Under the pieces are notes generated by a model that did not search any database, was not told where the DNA came from, and saw only the letters and a list, made by a program, of their open reading frames with translations. This document shows, piece by piece, positions 1 to 9,822 of a stretch of 64,000 bases of DNA. How positions within the stretch are numbered: the first letter of the stretch is position 1; every line of letters starts with the position of its first letter. The DNA lies in the NCBI RefSeq assembly GCF_000488215.1, contig NZ_KI530735.1:120534-184533 (forward strand), given 5' to 3'. Position numbers and translations under genes: made by a program. Source of the stretch: Acinetobacter nectaris CIP 110549. Its GTDB lineage: Bacteria > Pseudomonadota > Gammaproteobacteria > Pseudomonadales > Moraxellaceae.

Positions 1-144
1 ATCTGCATAATTCCAAGTCCAAATTGAACTTTGTACAGATTGATCAAGTGTTGATATTAAATTATCGCTTGGGGCGTGAATAAACAACACGTTCCCTTTG
101 AGATAATCTTTTTGTCGTAAGACAACCTCACTTCTTGGATCCAT
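1..144 (-). CDS. rsmC: 16S rRNA m2G1207 methyltransferase RsmC (N-terminal part, cut by window edge)
   Basis: The minus strand opens with ATG at 144 and reads without a stop to base 1, giving the first 48 residues. The start [15 protein letters not shown] followed by a hydrophobic strand (GNVLFIHAP) resembles the N-terminus of RsmC, whose E. coli form also begins with an SEVLLR stretch. RsmC is a SAM-dependent enzyme that methylates G1207 of 16S rRNA in the 30S subunit. The catalytic methyltransferase domain lies outside the window, so the call rests on the N-terminus alone. It lies about 50 bp downstream of xanP on the same strand, with a stem-loop between. Confidence 0.75.
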   Translation of the reverse strand, partial: MDPRSEVVLRQKDYLKGNVLFIHAPSDNLISTLDQSVQSSIWTWNYAD

Positions 145-166
145 AAATTTCTCTTTTGCAGGCACA

Positions 167-186
167 TGCCCAGTGGATACTGGGCA
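167..186. other. Stem-loop between xanP and rsmC
   Basis: A perfect 8-bp inverted repeat (TGCCCAGT / ACTGGGCA) with a 4-nt loop lies in the 50-bp gap between the xanP stop and the rsmC start. No U-tract follows on the minus strand, so it is a weak terminator candidate at best. It may instead be a processing or stability element. Confidence 0.4.
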
Positions 187-194
187 GTGAAACT

Positions 195-1562
195 TTATTC
201 TTTGTTTTCAGGCAATACAACATTTAATATTAAAGCTGTAATACCACCTGTTGCGACACCAGAACTAAAAATATTGCGTAGTAAATCTGGCATATGTTTT
301 AGAAAATCTGGAACTTGTGCAATACCTAAGCCGAGTGCAAGAGAAATGGCAATAATTAAAAGCGCACGGCGATCTAACTTTATTCCTGAAAGGATATTAA
401 TGCCTGAAGCTGCAACGGCACCAAACATCACCATGACTGCACCACCAAGCACAGCTTGAGGAACTGCTTGAATAACCCCCGCAATTTTAGGGAATAAACC
501 AAGTAGAACCAATAAGGCTGCAATCCATAAACCAACATAGCGACTCGCAACACCTGTAAGTTGAATGACACCATTATTTTGTGCGAAAACAGAACTTGGG
601 AATGTATTAAATATACCTGCTAAAAAAGAGTTAGCACCATTGACCAATACACCACCTTTAATCCGCTGCATCCAAACTGGACCGCTGACAGGTTGATGTG
701 AAACCTTACTTGTTGCAGTGATATCACCAATTGCTTCTAAAGAAGTAACAAGATAAATAAAAGCAAGTGGTAGAAATAATGACCAATCAAATGCAAGACC
801 AAAGTGAAGTGGTGTTGGAATTTGAAATGTAGGTGCTGTGTGAAAAGCAGAGAAGTCTAAGTGTCCCATGAAGCCCGCGAGAAGATAGCCACTGACCAAT
901 GCGAGTAGGATAGCTGAGCTTTTTACCCAAATAATAGGAATACGGTTCAAGACAACAATAATTGCAAGTACAGTACAAGACATAATCAGGTTGTCTGCAT
1001 TAGCAAAACTTCCATCAGCCATTGCACCATAACCGCCGCCCATACTAATGAGTCCTTCTTTAATAAGTGTTAGACCAATAAGTAGGACAACAATACCTGT
1101 AACAAGAGGTGTAATGAGTTTTTTTACCCAAGGTAAAATACGTGAAACACCCATTTCAATGAAGGCACCCGCAATGACAACACCAAAAATTGCAGCCATA
1201 ACTTGTTGATAAGGCGTACCATTTGCAATCATAAGGCTACCAATTGCCATAATTGGACCAATAAAGTTAAAGCTTGTGCCTTGTACAATAAGTAACCCTG
1301 CACCTAAAGGCCCTACTTTTTTACACTGTAGGAATGTAGCAATCCCTGAAATGACCAATGACATTGAAAGAATCATGGTTGTTTCATGTGCGGGGACTTT
1401 GAGTGCCCCACAAATAAGTAAGCCCGGCGTTAAAATTGGGACTAAAATGGCAAGCAAATGTTGCAGTGCAGCAAAGAGAGCAGTTGATGATTTTGGGCGG
1501 TCTTCTAACTGAAGAATAAGTTCAGATGAATTATCTTTGCCCGAAGATTGTGGGTCTGACAT
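195..1562 (-). CDS. xanP: Xanthine permease, NCS2 family (XanP-like)
   Basis: 455 residues with about 12-14 hydrophobic segments, matching nucleobase:cation symporter-2 proteins. It resembles E. coli XanP over its length: an N-terminal SELI-x-LEDRP stretch, the QHLLA segment of TM1, the family signature [13 protein letters not shown], and [16 protein letters not shown]. In this family the Glu and Asp of the signature and the Gln/Asn region bind purine and proton. The likely role is proton-driven uptake of xanthine across the inner membrane. It is divergent from typA across a 169-bp gap. Uric acid is a possible alternative substrate. Confidence 0.85.
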   Translation of the reverse strand: MSDPQSSGKDNSSELILQLEDRPKSSTALFAALQHLLAILVPILTPGLLICGALKVPAHETTMILSMSLVISGIATFLQCKKVGPLGAGLLIVQGTSFNFIGPIMAIGSLMIANGTPYQQVMAAIFGVVIAGAFIEMGVSRILPWVKKLITPLVTGIVVLLIGLTLIKEGLISMGGGYGAMADGSFANADNLIMSCTVLAIIVVLNRIPIIWVKSSAILLALVSGYLLAGFMGHLDFSAFHTAPTFQIPTPLHFGLAFDWSLFLPLAFIYLVTSLEAIGDITATSKVSHQPVSGPVWMQRIKGGVLVNGANSFLAGIFNTFPSSVFAQNNGVIQLTGVASRYVGLWIAALLVLLGLFPKIAGVIQAVPQAVLGGAVMVMFGAVAASGINILSGIKLDRRALLIIAISLALGLGIAQVPDFLKHMPDLLRNIFSSGVATGGITALILNVVLPENKE

Positions 1563-1591
1563 AAAAGTATGGTATAAATAGAGATGTCGCT

Positions 1592-1619
1592 ATTCTAATC
1601 GACTTACATGTCTTTACAA
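1592..1619 (-). promoter_or_regulatory. Possible sigma-70 promoter of xanP
   Basis: On the minus strand a TTGTAA hexamer (1614-1619) and a TAGAAT hexamer (1592-1597) are 16 bp apart, placing a start site about 20 bp upstream of the xanP ATG. The match is partial. An 8-bp hairpin (CTGCATTT at 1634-1641 with AAATGCAG at 1646-1653) lies further upstream in the same intergenic region. Confidence 0.35.
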
Positions 1620-1694
1620 AATAAAACATGTTACTGCATTTAAAAAAATGCAGTTGTCAATTAGATGTCACTACTAAATAGTAGAGTTTTTTTG

Positions 1695-1700
1695 TATAAT
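1695..1700 (+). promoter_or_regulatory. Probable -10 element of the typA promoter
   Basis: A perfect TATAAT lies 31 bp upstream of the typA ATG. No good -35 hexamer is found at the expected spacing, so only the -10 is claimed. Confidence 0.45.
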
Positions 1701-1731
1701 TTGCCCTCAAATTTTAGGCGTATCGAAATTC

Positions 1732-3570
1732 ATGTCATTAGATATTAAAAATCTCCGCAATATCGCAATTATTGCGCACGTTGACCACGGTAAAACAACG
1801 TTAGTCGATAAACTTTTACAACAATCTGGCGCACTCGGTGAACGTGCTGGCGAGATTGAGCGTGTCATGGACTCAAATGCGCTAGAAAGTGAACGTGGTA
1901 TTACGATTCTTGCGAAGAATACTGCCATTACTTGGTTAGATAAACGTACAGATACAACTTACCGCATTAACATTGTGGATACCCCGGGACATGCAGACTT
2001 CGGTGGAGAAGTTGAACGTGTAATGTCTATGGTTGACTGTGTATTACTTCTAGTTGACTCACAAGATGGCCCAATGCCACAAACACGCTTTGTAACTTCA
2101 AAAGCATTTGCTCGTGGTTTAAAACCAATCGTTGTTTTAAACAAAGTTGACCGTCCGGGCGCTCGTCCTGATTGGGTAATGGATCAAGTATTTGATTTGT
2201 TTGATAACTTAGGTGCAAGCGATGAACAGCTTGACTTCCCAGTTGTTTATGCTTCTGGTCTAAATGGTATTGCTGGTCGTGAAGCTGATAACTTAGCACC
2301 AGACATGACGCCGTTGTTTGAAACAATTGTAGACATTGTTGAACCACCTAAAGTAGATGCTGATGGTCCATTCCAAATGCAGATTTCATCACTTGACTAT
2401 AACAGTTTTGTGGGTGTAATCGGTATTGGTCGTATTCAACGTGGTTCTGTTAAATTAAACACACCAGTTACTGTAATTGATAAAGAAGGTAAGACACGTA
2501 ACGGTCGTATCTTAAAAATTATGGGTTACCACGGTCTTGATCGTGTAGATGTTGAATCTGCAGGTGCAGGCGACATCGTATGTATTACTGGTATTGATGC
2601 ACTTAACATTTCTGACACAATTTGTGATCCAAAAAATGTTGAAGCATTACCACCATTGTCTGTAGATGAACCTACAGTATCTATGACGTTCCAAGTAAAC
2701 AACTCTCCGTTTGCTGGTCGTGAAGGTAAGTTTGTAACATCACGTAATATTCGTGAACGTCTAGATCGTGAATTAATTCATAACGTTGCATTACGTGTTG
2801 AAGATACAGACAGTCCAGACCGTTTCAAAGTTTCTGGTCGTGGTGAACTTCATTTATCTGTATTGATCGAAAACATGCGTCGTGAAGGTTTCGAGATGGG
2901 TGTATCTCGTCCTGAAGTGATCATGAAAGAGATTGATGGTGAAATCCAAGAACCATATGAAAACGTAACATTTGATGTTGAAGAGCAACATCAAGGTGCG
3001 ATTATGGAGCAGATGGGTAACCGTAAGGGCGAAATGACAAATATGGAGCTCGACGGTAAAGGTCGTATCCGTATCGAAGCAACTGTACCATCTCGTGGTC
3101 TAATTGGTTTCCGTTCAGAGTTCTTAACCATTACTTCTGGTTCAGGAATCATGACATCAAGCTTCTCTCACTATGGTAAAGCGAAGCAAGGTGCTGTTGC
3201 ACAACGCCAAAATGGTGTACTTATCTCTATGGTAAATGGTACATGTTTAGCGTTTGCTCTATTCACTTTACAAGACCGTGGTCGTCTGTTTGCAGAACCA
3301 CAGTTAGAAGTGTATGAAGGCATGATTGTGGGTATTAACTCACGTTCTGACGACATGACAGTAAACCCAACGAAAGCAAAACAGTTAACAAACATGCGTG
3401 CATCTGGTACAGATGAAGCATTAACATTAACACCTGCAATTCGTATGACATTAGAGCAAGCACTTGAGTTCATTCAAGATGACGAACTTGTAGAAGTAAC
3501 GCCTAAGTCTATTCGCGTACGTAAAAAATTCTTAACTGAAAATGAACGTAAGCGTAACCGTGGTAAATAA
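1732..3570 (+). CDS. typA: Ribosome-associated translational GTPase TypA/BipA
   Basis: 612 residues, close to the usual length of about 605-610. The N-terminal GTPase domain shows the G1 loop AHVDHGKT, switch region RGITI, G3 DTPGHADF and G4 NKVD. EF-G-like domains III and V follow, then the BipA-specific C-terminal domain with GFRSEFLT. BipA binds 70S ribosomes near the A site and helps 50S assembly and growth at low temperature or under stress. The gene is monocistronic, with its own -10 and a strong terminator behind it. No classical Shine-Dalgarno sequence precedes the ATG. Confidence 0.97.
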   Translation: MSLDIKNLRNIAIIAHVDHGKTTLVDKLLQQSGALGERAGEIERVMDSNALESERGITILAKNTAITWLDKRTDTTYRINIVDTPGHADFGGEVERVMSMVDCVLLLVDSQDGPMPQTRFVTSKAFARGLKPIVVLNKVDRPGARPDWVMDQVFDLFDNLGASDEQLDFPVVYASGLNGIAGREADNLAPDMTPLFETIVDIVEPPKVDADGPFQMQISSLDYNSFVGVIGIGRIQRGSVKLNTPVTVIDKEGKTRNGRILKIMGYHGLDRVDVESAGAGDIVCITGIDALNISDTICDPKNVEALPPLSVDEPTVSMTFQVNNSPFAGREGKFVTSRNIRERLDRELIHNVALRVEDTDSPDRFKVSGRGELHLSVLIENMRREGFEMGVSRPEVIMKEIDGEIQEPYENVTFDVEEQHQGAIMEQMGNRKGEMTNMELDGKGRIRIEATVPSRGLIGFRSEFLTITSGSGIMTSSFSHYGKAKQGAVAQRQNGVLISMVNGTCLAFALFTLQDRGRLFAEPQLEVYEGMIVGINSRSDDMTVNPTKAKQLTNMRASGTDEALTLTPAIRMTLEQALEFIQDDELVEVTPKSIRVRKKFLTENERKRNRGK

Positions 3571-3588
3571 TTTAGTGTGATTGATGAA

Positions 3589-3614
3589 AAGCTGCTCTTA
3601 GGGGCAGCTTTTTT
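3589..3614 (+). terminator. Rho-independent terminator of typA
   Basis: AAGCTGC pairs with GCAGCTT across a short loop and is followed by a run of T. It lies 19 bp after the typA stop. Confidence 0.85.
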
Positions 3615-3770
3615 ATTTGAACAACATCAAATTGTTCACTTTAAGTGTCTATTACTTTTCTTTATTTTAAAAAAAGATTAAATTAGACCATAATAATAAA
3701 GGCTTATTTTATTTAAACGTAAACAATAGCGTAAGCTTAATGAACGAATAAAAAATTGTGGAGATACCTT

Positions 3771-4211
3771 ATGAGTATAATGAAAGAATTCCGTGAGTTT
3801 GCGGTAAAAGGCAATATGATTGACCTTGCTGTGGGTGTAATTATTGGTGGTGCTTTTGGTAAGATCGTTGACTCTTTAGTAAAAGATGTAATCATGCCAA
3901 TTATTACGATGATTACAGGTGGTGGGGTCGATTTTACACAAAAATTTATTATTCTTGGGAAAAACCCAAATAATTTGCAAACACTTGCTGAGTTACAAAA
4001 AGCAGGTGTAAACGTATTAACTTATGGTAACTTCCTAACGATCTTAATCAACTTTATCATTTTGGCATGGGTTGTATTTTTGATGGTAAAAGTTATTAAT
4101 AAAATGCGCCGTAAAGAAGAAGCAGCGCCTGCTAAACCTGCGCCAACACCAGAAGATATTCAGTTACTACGTGAAATTCGTGATGAATTAAAAGCACGTA
4201 AAGATGCTTAA
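3771..4211 (+). CDS. mscL: Large-conductance mechanosensitive channel MscL
   Basis: 146 residues from ATG 3771, chosen because GTGGAG lies 7 bp upstream and [22 protein letters not shown] aligns with the start of E. coli MscL (MSIIKEFREFA). It has the amphipathic N-terminal helix, TM1 ([20 protein letters not shown]), a periplasmic loop, TM2, and a charged cytoplasmic helix ([17 protein letters not shown]). MscL forms a homopentameric inner-membrane pore that opens at near-lytic tension to release solutes on osmotic downshock. An upstream in-frame TTG at 3756 would add five residues but has no ribosome-binding site. Confidence 0.96.
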   Translation: MSIMKEFREFAVKGNMIDLAVGVIIGGAFGKIVDSLVKDVIMPIITMITGGGVDFTQKFIILGKNPNNLQTLAELQKAGVNVLTYGNFLTILINFIILAWVVFLMVKVINKMRRKEEAAPAKPAPTPEDIQLLREIRDELKARKDA

Positions 4212-4226
4212 TCAATAGATAAAAAT

Positions 4227-4253
4227 AAAAGGCCGTAAAGGCCTTTTATTTTT
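4227..4253. terminator. Bidirectional terminator between mscL and ppiC
   Basis: AAAAGGCC pairs with GGCCTTTT around a 5-nt loop. A T-rich tract follows on the plus strand and A/T residues on the other side. It serves the convergent genes mscL and ppiC. Confidence 0.85.
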
Positions 4254-4536
4254 AGAAGTCCATTCGAAATTTAACTTCAACCAAATGATATCCAAACTTA
4301 CTTTTTACAGGACCTTGAACAACTTTTTCAGGTGCTGAAAAAACAAGTTTATCAATGATAGGGACAAGCTGCCCTTTCTTCACTTCGCCAAGCTCTCCAC
4401 CACGTTTAGCAGAGTTACAAGTTGAGTGCTGTTTAGCAAGTTTTGCAAAATCACCACCGCGTGCAAGCTTTTCTTTGAGTTGTTTTGCAATTTCGATATC
4501 TTTGACGAGAATATGTCTAACAATTGCTGTTTTCAT
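4252..4536 (-). CDS. ppiC: Parvulin-type peptidyl-prolyl cis-trans isomerase PpiC
   Basis: 94 residues, one parvulin domain with no signal peptide, the size of cytoplasmic PpiC (about 93 aa). Motifs include VRHILV at the start, GGDFAKLAKQHSTC, KRGGELGEVKKGQLVP and KSKFGYHLVEV, which carry the family's active-site histidine and Gly/Phe pocket. It catalyses proline isomerisation in folding proteins. The mutM stop and the ppiC start share one base (TAATG), so the pair is probably one transcript with coupled translation. Confidence 0.93.
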   Translation of the reverse strand: MKTAIVRHILVKDIEIAKQLKEKLARGGDFAKLAKQHSTCNSAKRGGELGEVKKGQLVPIIDKLVFSAPEKVVQGPVKSKFGYHLVEVKFRMDF

Positions 4537-5360
4537 TATTCAACGACCTTTAATTTTAATGGCTGGCATTGTGGACAAAATACACTTGCACGCTGTCCAA
4601 GTTTAATATTTTCTAAGGTCGTTTCACAGTTCACACACATTTCACCTGCGCGACCATATGCAAGTAGGGTTTGTTGGAAATAACCATTTTCGCCATTGGC
4701 ATTGGTATAATCCCTTAGTGTCGAACCACCAAGCTCAATGGCTTGTTTTAAAATCCTTTTAATTTCGATCACAAGTTTGTCAATCTGTTGATGTATCAAA
4801 GTATTTGCTGGCTGGGCAGGGTGAATGCCTAAATTAAATAAACTCTCCGTTGCATAAATATTACCTACACCAACGACAACATGGTTATCCATCAGTGCAA
4901 CTTTAATAGGTGTCTTTTTGTTTTTGAGTTTTTCATTCAGATATGTGGTATCAAACTGAGGACTTAGTGGTTCGGGACCAAGTTTGGAGATCAAATTCTT
5001 TTCTGTTTCTTCGTTTAACCATAGAATACAGCCAAAACGACGCGGGTCATGATAGCGTAATTCAATATCTCCAAAACCGACAATAAAGTGGTCATGTTTT
5101 CTTAATGGTTCATCTGCTGCACAGATTCTAAAACTGCCTGACATACCCAAGTGCCAAAGCATATTATTTTGTTCAAAAGAGGCAATAATGTATTTAGATC
5201 GGCGTGATAAGCCAGTAAGTTTCTGACCAATCAATACATTTACGTCTTCAGGTATTTTCCAACGTAGCTGAGATTGTCGAACGAGAACAGAAGTAACATT
5301 CTCATTAATGAGTGAAAGCAAGCTAGTTTTCGTTGTTTCAACTTCAGGAAGTTCAGGCAT
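4536..5360 (-). CDS. mutM: Formamidopyrimidine-DNA glycosylase MutM (Fpg)
   Basis: 274 residues. The invariant N-terminus MPELPEVET supplies the catalytic Pro2 and Glu3. A helix-two-turn-helix region (VGVGNIYATESLF) and a C-terminal zinc finger (CVNC ... CPQC) complete the family pattern. The enzyme excises 8-oxoguanine and formamidopyrimidines from DNA and nicks the abasic site, starting base excision repair. It is first in a two-gene unit with ppiC. Confidence 0.97.
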   Translation of the reverse strand: MPELPEVETTKTSLLSLINENVTSVLVRQSQLRWKIPEDVNVLIGQKLTGLSRRSKYIIASFEQNNMLWHLGMSGSFRICAADEPLRKHDHFIVGFGDIELRYHDPRRFGCILWLNEETEKNLISKLGPEPLSPQFDTTYLNEKLKNKKTPIKVALMDNHVVVGVGNIYATESLFNLGIHPAQPANTLIHQQIDKLVIEIKRILKQAIELGGSTLRDYTNANGENGYFQQTLLAYGRAGEMCVNCETTLENIKLGQRASVFCPQCQPLKLKVVE

Positions 5361-5555
5361 AGCATAACGTCATGACATCAAAAATATATTCTAACATGTT
5401 CTGAAAGTCATTATTTAAAAGCAAAATATCTTATGAAAAGTGATAGTTTTGAATTCTATAGAAAATATGAATCATCCATCTCAAACGTTATATAAGTGTT
5501 ACAATCTATTTGATTTATTTTAAAATATATTCACAAGAATCTTAAAGGATCAAGC

Positions 5556-7733
5556 ATGCGTTCGCTGATAACTATGCCATGGAATACCCCACTTCTTTTT
5601 ATTTCGGTATGCATTTGTCAAAACTTGTATGCAGAGGATACAGTAAAGGCGATAAAAGACTTGCCTACAATTACTGCTGAAGCGACAAGAACGGGTACAA
5701 GTTATTTAGATACTCCAGCATCTATTTACAGAATATACGTACCTAAACAAACGGATAATATTGGTGTGAATTTAACTGAGGTTGTGCAGGGCATACCTAG
5801 TCTTCAATTGAATAATCGTCAAAATTATGCACAAGATTTGCAGCTCTCTATGCGAGGATTTGGTGCACGATCTACATTTGGTGTCCGTGGTATTCGCATT
5901 TATGTTGATGGTATTCCTGCAACAATGCCTGATGGTCAAGGACAAACTTCAAATATTGATTTAAATAGTCTAGACCATGTTGAAGTCCTCACAGGACCAT
6001 TTTCTTCTTTATATGGTAACTCATCAGGTGGTGTATTACTTGCAGAAACAAAAGAAGGTAAAGGCAAGGATTCAGTGACTCTCAACTATGGTGGTGGTAG
6101 TCATAATAGTAATCATACAGGGATGATTTTACAGGGTGGGGCAGAATCATCATCACAACCTGCCTATGTCATTAGCTCTTCTTATTTTAATACAGATGGC
6201 TATCGTGACCATAGTGCCGCAGATAAAGTATTGAATAATGCTAAACTCACATGGAATTTAGACGATGGCAGTAAAATTAATTGGATAACGAATTACGTTA
6301 AAATTCATGCAGCTGACCCAATGGGTTTAACCAAAGCGCAATGGTTAAGCAATCCAAAGCAAGTCCAATCGGGTGTTTTGAAATATAATACAAGAAAAGA
6401 TTTAGAGCAGACACAGACTGGAATTACATGGTCTAAACCAATTGATGACCATAATAGTGTATATGCCATGGGATATATTGGAAACCGTCAAGTGACACAA
6501 TACCAATCTATTCCAAACCAAGTTCAACGCCTTATTCCTAATACAAATATTGTAAATAAAAATCATGCTGGTGCGGTAATTGATTTTGATCGTACCTATT
6601 ATGGTGCAGATTTCCGCTGGACAGGAAAAGACTTATTACCGAATACCACAATTAATGCAGGTTTAGCTTTAGATGCAATGAATGAAGATCGTAAAGGGTA
6701 TGAAAACTTTACAAGATCTAAGGCAGATACACAGGGTACGGATTATAATTTTGGTGAAAAAGGAAATATTCGCCGTAATGAGAATAATACTTTATGGAAT
6801 GCAGATCCTTATATTCAAGCATCTTGGCAGTTTTTACCTGCTTGGCGCATAGATACAGGATTACGTTATAGTAATGTGCACTATAAGTCTAAAGATCATT
6901 ATTTAAGTAATGGTGATAATAGTGGGAAAACAGATTATAATCATGCGTTGCCTTCAGCGGCACTAAGCTGGAAAATCACACCAAATTTATTGGCATATAC
7001 CAGTTATGCGAAAGGCTTTGAAACACCGACATTTACTGAGATGGCTTATAATGCTGATGGAAGTGCAGGGTTTAATTTTGCATTACAACCTTCGACCAGT
7101 GATAACTATGAAGTTGGTTTAAAAGCAGATAATCAATTCGGTATTTTTGCTTTGACAGGGTTTCTGAGCCAAACAAAAAATGACATTGTTTCAGCAGGAA
7201 CAAGTAATGGACGAGCAACTTTTAGAAATGCAGATAAAACACTTCGCCAAGGTATTGAAGCATCTTGGAGTAAGAAGCTGTGGCGTGATTTAACTGCACA
7301 AGCAAGTTATAGCTACTTAGATGCAACGTTTGATGCTTCTGTTCCAGAAATTAGAAAAAATAATAGGTTGATAGCAAATTCAATTCAAAAAGGAAGCTAT
7401 ATACCGGGAGTTGCAAAGAATCAGGCTTTTGCAAGTTTAGGTTGGAGACCTGAAGTTGGTTTTCATGCTGGAGTCGATGTTCGCTATATGGATAAAATTT
7501 ATATAGATGATCAAAATACAGATGCAGCACCGAGTTATACCATCACAGCTATAGATGTAGGTTATGCTTACAAATATAAAGATTGGTCTGTGAATACCTA
7601 TGCATGTGTCGATAATTTATTCAATCGAAATTATATTGGTTCTGTGATTGTAAATGAGTCTAATGGTAACTACTTTGAACCTGCGGATAAACGAAATTGG
7701 AGTGCTGGTTTAAGCATTAGTAAGCAATTCTAA
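5556..7733 (+). CDS. pqqU: TonB-dependent outer membrane receptor, PqqU (YncD)-like
   Basis: 725 residues: signal peptide (about 1-26), a TonB-box-like segment (LPTITAEATR), a plug domain and a 22-strand barrel ending in aromatic Phe. It is strikingly similar to E. coli PqqU/YncD: NRQNYAQDLQLSMRGFGARS, YVDGIPATMPDGQGQTSNID, an FNTDGYRDHS segment, DPMGLTKAQW, QYQSIPNQ and GSVIVNESNG near the end. PqqU imports the redox cofactor PQQ across the outer membrane. I infer PQQ as substrate from this similarity. ATG 5556 has AAGGA at good spacing. I see no Fur box upstream, which fits a non-siderophore role. OYE and AEC genes follow closely. Confidence 0.82.
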   Translation: MRSLITMPWNTPLLFISVCICQNLYAEDTVKAIKDLPTITAEATRTGTSYLDTPASIYRIYVPKQTDNIGVNLTEVVQGIPSLQLNNRQNYAQDLQLSMRGFGARSTFGVRGIRIYVDGIPATMPDGQGQTSNIDLNSLDHVEVLTGPFSSLYGNSSGGVLLAETKEGKGKDSVTLNYGGGSHNSNHTGMILQGGAESSSQPAYVISSSYFNTDGYRDHSAADKVLNNAKLTWNLDDGSKINWITNYVKIHAADPMGLTKAQWLSNPKQVQSGVLKYNTRKDLEQTQTGITWSKPIDDHNSVYAMGYIGNRQVTQYQSIPNQVQRLIPNTNIVNKNHAGAVIDFDRTYYGADFRWTGKDLLPNTTINAGLALDAMNEDRKGYENFTRSKADTQGTDYNFGEKGNIRRNENNTLWNADPYIQASWQFLPAWRIDTGLRYSNVHYKSKDHYLSNGDNSGKTDYNHALPSAALSWKITPNLLAYTSYAKGFETPTFTEMAYNADGSAGFNFALQPSTSDNYEVGLKADNQFGIFALTGFLSQTKNDIVSAGTSNGRATFRNADKTLRQGIEASWSKKLWRDLTAQASYSYLDATFDASVPEIRKNNRLIANSIQKGSYIPGVAKNQAFASLGWRPEVGFHAGVDVRYMDKIYIDDQNTDAAPSYTITAIDVGYAYKYKDWSVNTYACVDNLFNRNYIGSVIVNESNGNYFEPADKRNWSAGLSISKQF

Positions 7734-7747
7734 ATAGAGTATATAAC

Positions 7748-8854
7748 ATGAAATCATTGCTGTTTAAACCATTGGTTCTAGACCAGCTTGAGTTAGCAAA
7801 TAAAATATGTATTGCACCTATGTGTCAATATGCTGCAAACCTTGAGGGTGAGATACAATTTTGGCATGAGCAGCAATGGGCGAGTTATGCACTTTCTGGT
7901 GCAGGGTTCTGCATTGTTGAAGCGACAGCAATTAATCCTGAGGGACGTATTAGTGATGCAGACCTTGGTTTGTGGAATGACAGCCAAGCGCTAAAAATGC
8001 AAGCAGTACTGAGTAAAAGAAGTACCATTTCTCCCATGCCGTTTGCTATACAGTTATCACATGCTGGGCGTAAGGCATCTGTAGAAGCTCCTTGGAAAAA
8101 CCAAGATTCTATGACTGTCGATAGGTATTGGCAGACTGTTGCACCAAGTAATATTCCATTTCTTAGTAATGACAGAATGCCAAATGTATTAGGTGCAGAA
8201 GACATTATTAAAATTAAACAGGACTTTATTGAAGCTGCCCGACGAGCTGTTCAGGTTGGTTTTAGACTTATAGAAGTTCATGCGGCGCATGGCTATCTAT
8301 TACATCAATTTTTGTCGCCACTTTCAAATATACGGGAAGATGAATATGGTGGCTCACTAGAAAATAGATGCCGTCTAACTCTTGAGATTATTCAGGAAAT
8401 TAAACAAGTTTTACCAAAAGGCTTTCCACTTGGTATTCGCATTTCAGCAACAGATTGGATGAAAAACGAGGGTTGGGATTTAGAGTCGAGTATTTATTTG
8501 TCAGCACATTTAGAACGATTAGGTATCGCTTATATTCATGTTTCAAGTGGTGGCCTGCATAGAGATCAAACGATTGATGTGAATCCAAATTATCAAGTTC
8601 CATTTGCTCAGGCGATTAAGGCAAAGGTAAACGTCCCTATTATTGCTGTAGGACTTATAACAGAGCCTACCCAAGCTGAAGATATTTTACAAAAAGATCA
8701 AGCAGATGCTATTGCAATCGCAAGGGCGATACAATATAACCCTCGTTGGCCTTGGTATGCAGCACAAGCGTTAGGAGAGGGAGTTGCAGTGGCCCCTCAA
8801 TATTTACGTTGTGAACCATATGGTCATCGCGGAAGGTTATTTAAACCTTTTTAG
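7748..8854 (+). CDS. Old-yellow-enzyme family NADH:flavin oxidoreductase (YqjM-like class)
   Basis: 368 residues forming an FMN-binding TIM barrel. Features of the thermophilic-like YqjM class are CIAPMCQYAA (the Cys that tunes the flavin), QLSHAGRKAS, the substrate-binding pair in VHAAHGYLLHQFLSP, EYGGSLENRCR, and a C-terminal phosphate-binding stretch ending AIARAIQYNPRWPW. Such enzymes reduce activated C=C bonds of enones, quinones or nitro compounds using NAD(P)H. The physiological substrate is unknown. It begins 14 bp after the PqqU-like gene, so the two are probably co-transcribed. Confidence 0.88.
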   Translation: MKSLLFKPLVLDQLELANKICIAPMCQYAANLEGEIQFWHEQQWASYALSGAGFCIVEATAINPEGRISDADLGLWNDSQALKMQAVLSKRSTISPMPFAIQLSHAGRKASVEAPWKNQDSMTVDRYWQTVAPSNIPFLSNDRMPNVLGAEDIIKIKQDFIEAARRAVQVGFRLIEVHAAHGYLLHQFLSPLSNIREDEYGGSLENRCRLTLEIIQEIKQVLPKGFPLGIRISATDWMKNEGWDLESSIYLSAHLERLGIAYIHVSSGGLHRDQTIDVNPNYQVPFAQAIKAKVNVPIIAVGLITEPTQAEDILQKDQADAIAIARAIQYNPRWPWYAAQALGEGVAVAPQYLRCEPYGHRGRLFKPF

Positions 8855-8888
8855 TGTAAAAATTAATCTGTATGCATAGAGAAAGAAT

Positions 8889-9812
8889 GTGTTCCTCACA
8901 GTAATTTTACCTATATTATTCTTAGTATTAATTGGGTATTTGAGTGTTAATTGGGGATTACTCACCCCTGAGCAAATAAAAAGTCTTGGCACTTTTGTGA
9001 TGAAAGTTACATTGCCAGCATTTCTATTACATGCACTCTTAGGTCAAACATTCGAAGAGGTATGGAAGCCTAAATATTTTCTTCTTTATGGTATGGGGTC
9101 ACTCATTGTCTTCTTTGTGTCCTACTATGTAATCAAACATTTTTTTCATCAACGTTTAACATCAGCAGTTATTTTTTCTTTTGGTTCTGCGATGTCAAAT
9201 ACAGGGCTTATTGGAACAGCAATTGTACCTATGGTGGTAGGAAAAGATGCAGTTGCTTATTTAGCTCAAACAATTTTATTTGAAAGTCTTATTTTAACCA
9301 CGTTGGTTTTATTTTTAACGGACTCCCATGCATATGAAAAGACAGCCTTTCCTATTTTTATAAAAAAAGTTGTTTACAATGCATTGCATAGCCCATTGGT
9401 ACTTTCTATTTTAATTGCATTTAGTTGCTTATTCTTAGAAGTATCTTTACCAACAGTTTTAGATGAAACATTTGAAGTATTGGGGCAAGCAGCAGCACCT
9501 GTTGCATTATTTATGATTGGTGGTGGTCTTGCTGGTATCAAAGTTAAGCATTTAGATGGACTGGCATTATGCCCAGTTGTTTTTAAAGTGCTCCTGATGC
9601 CAATAATGATTTTTGTACTATTTTATATCTTTAGTGAAGATAGAGAAATGATGCGAATTGCCACATTAATTGCAGTTTTACCTATGCCAACATTATTTCA
9701 AGTACTAGGACATATTTATGGCATTGAAAAAAGAGCAATTAATGCATGTATTTTAAGTACCGTGATAGGACTATTTCTTGCAAGTACACTTATTTTTCTT
9801 TGGTGGTCTTAG
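8889..9812 (+). CDS. AEC (auxin efflux carrier) family transporter
   Basis: 307 residues with about ten hydrophobic segments. The layout is that of AEC family permeases, including SAMSNTGLIGTAIVP in the first half and a GQAAAPVALFMIGGGLAG segment in the second, the two discontinuous helices of this fold. The start is GTG 8889, since the nearby ATG is out of frame. Bacterial members export or import small organic acids, for example malonate or malate. No substrate can be deduced here. It lies 34 bp behind the oxidoreductase and is probably the third gene of that unit. Confidence 0.82.
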   Translation: MFLTVILPILFLVLIGYLSVNWGLLTPEQIKSLGTFVMKVTLPAFLLHALLGQTFEEVWKPKYFLLYGMGSLIVFFVSYYVIKHFFHQRLTSAVIFSFGSAMSNTGLIGTAIVPMVVGKDAVAYLAQTILFESLILTTLVLFLTDSHAYEKTAFPIFIKKVVYNALHSPLVLSILIAFSCLFLEVSLPTVLDETFEVLGQAAAPVALFMIGGGLAGIKVKHLDGLALCPVVFKVLLMPIMIFVLFYIFSEDREMMRIATLIAVLPMPTLFQVLGHIYGIEKRAINACILSTVIGLFLASTLIFLWWS

Positions 9813-9822
9813 TTTCTAGACA

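Noticed and set aside
1563..1731. Purine riboswitch upstream of xanP
   Set aside because: The leader has a simple 8-bp hairpin and no match to the conserved purine aptamer core.
5400..5555. Possible Fur box before the TonB-dependent receptor
   Set aside because: I looked for a GATAATGATAATCATTATC-like site and found only scattered partial matches. The receptor resembles PqqU, so iron control is not expected.
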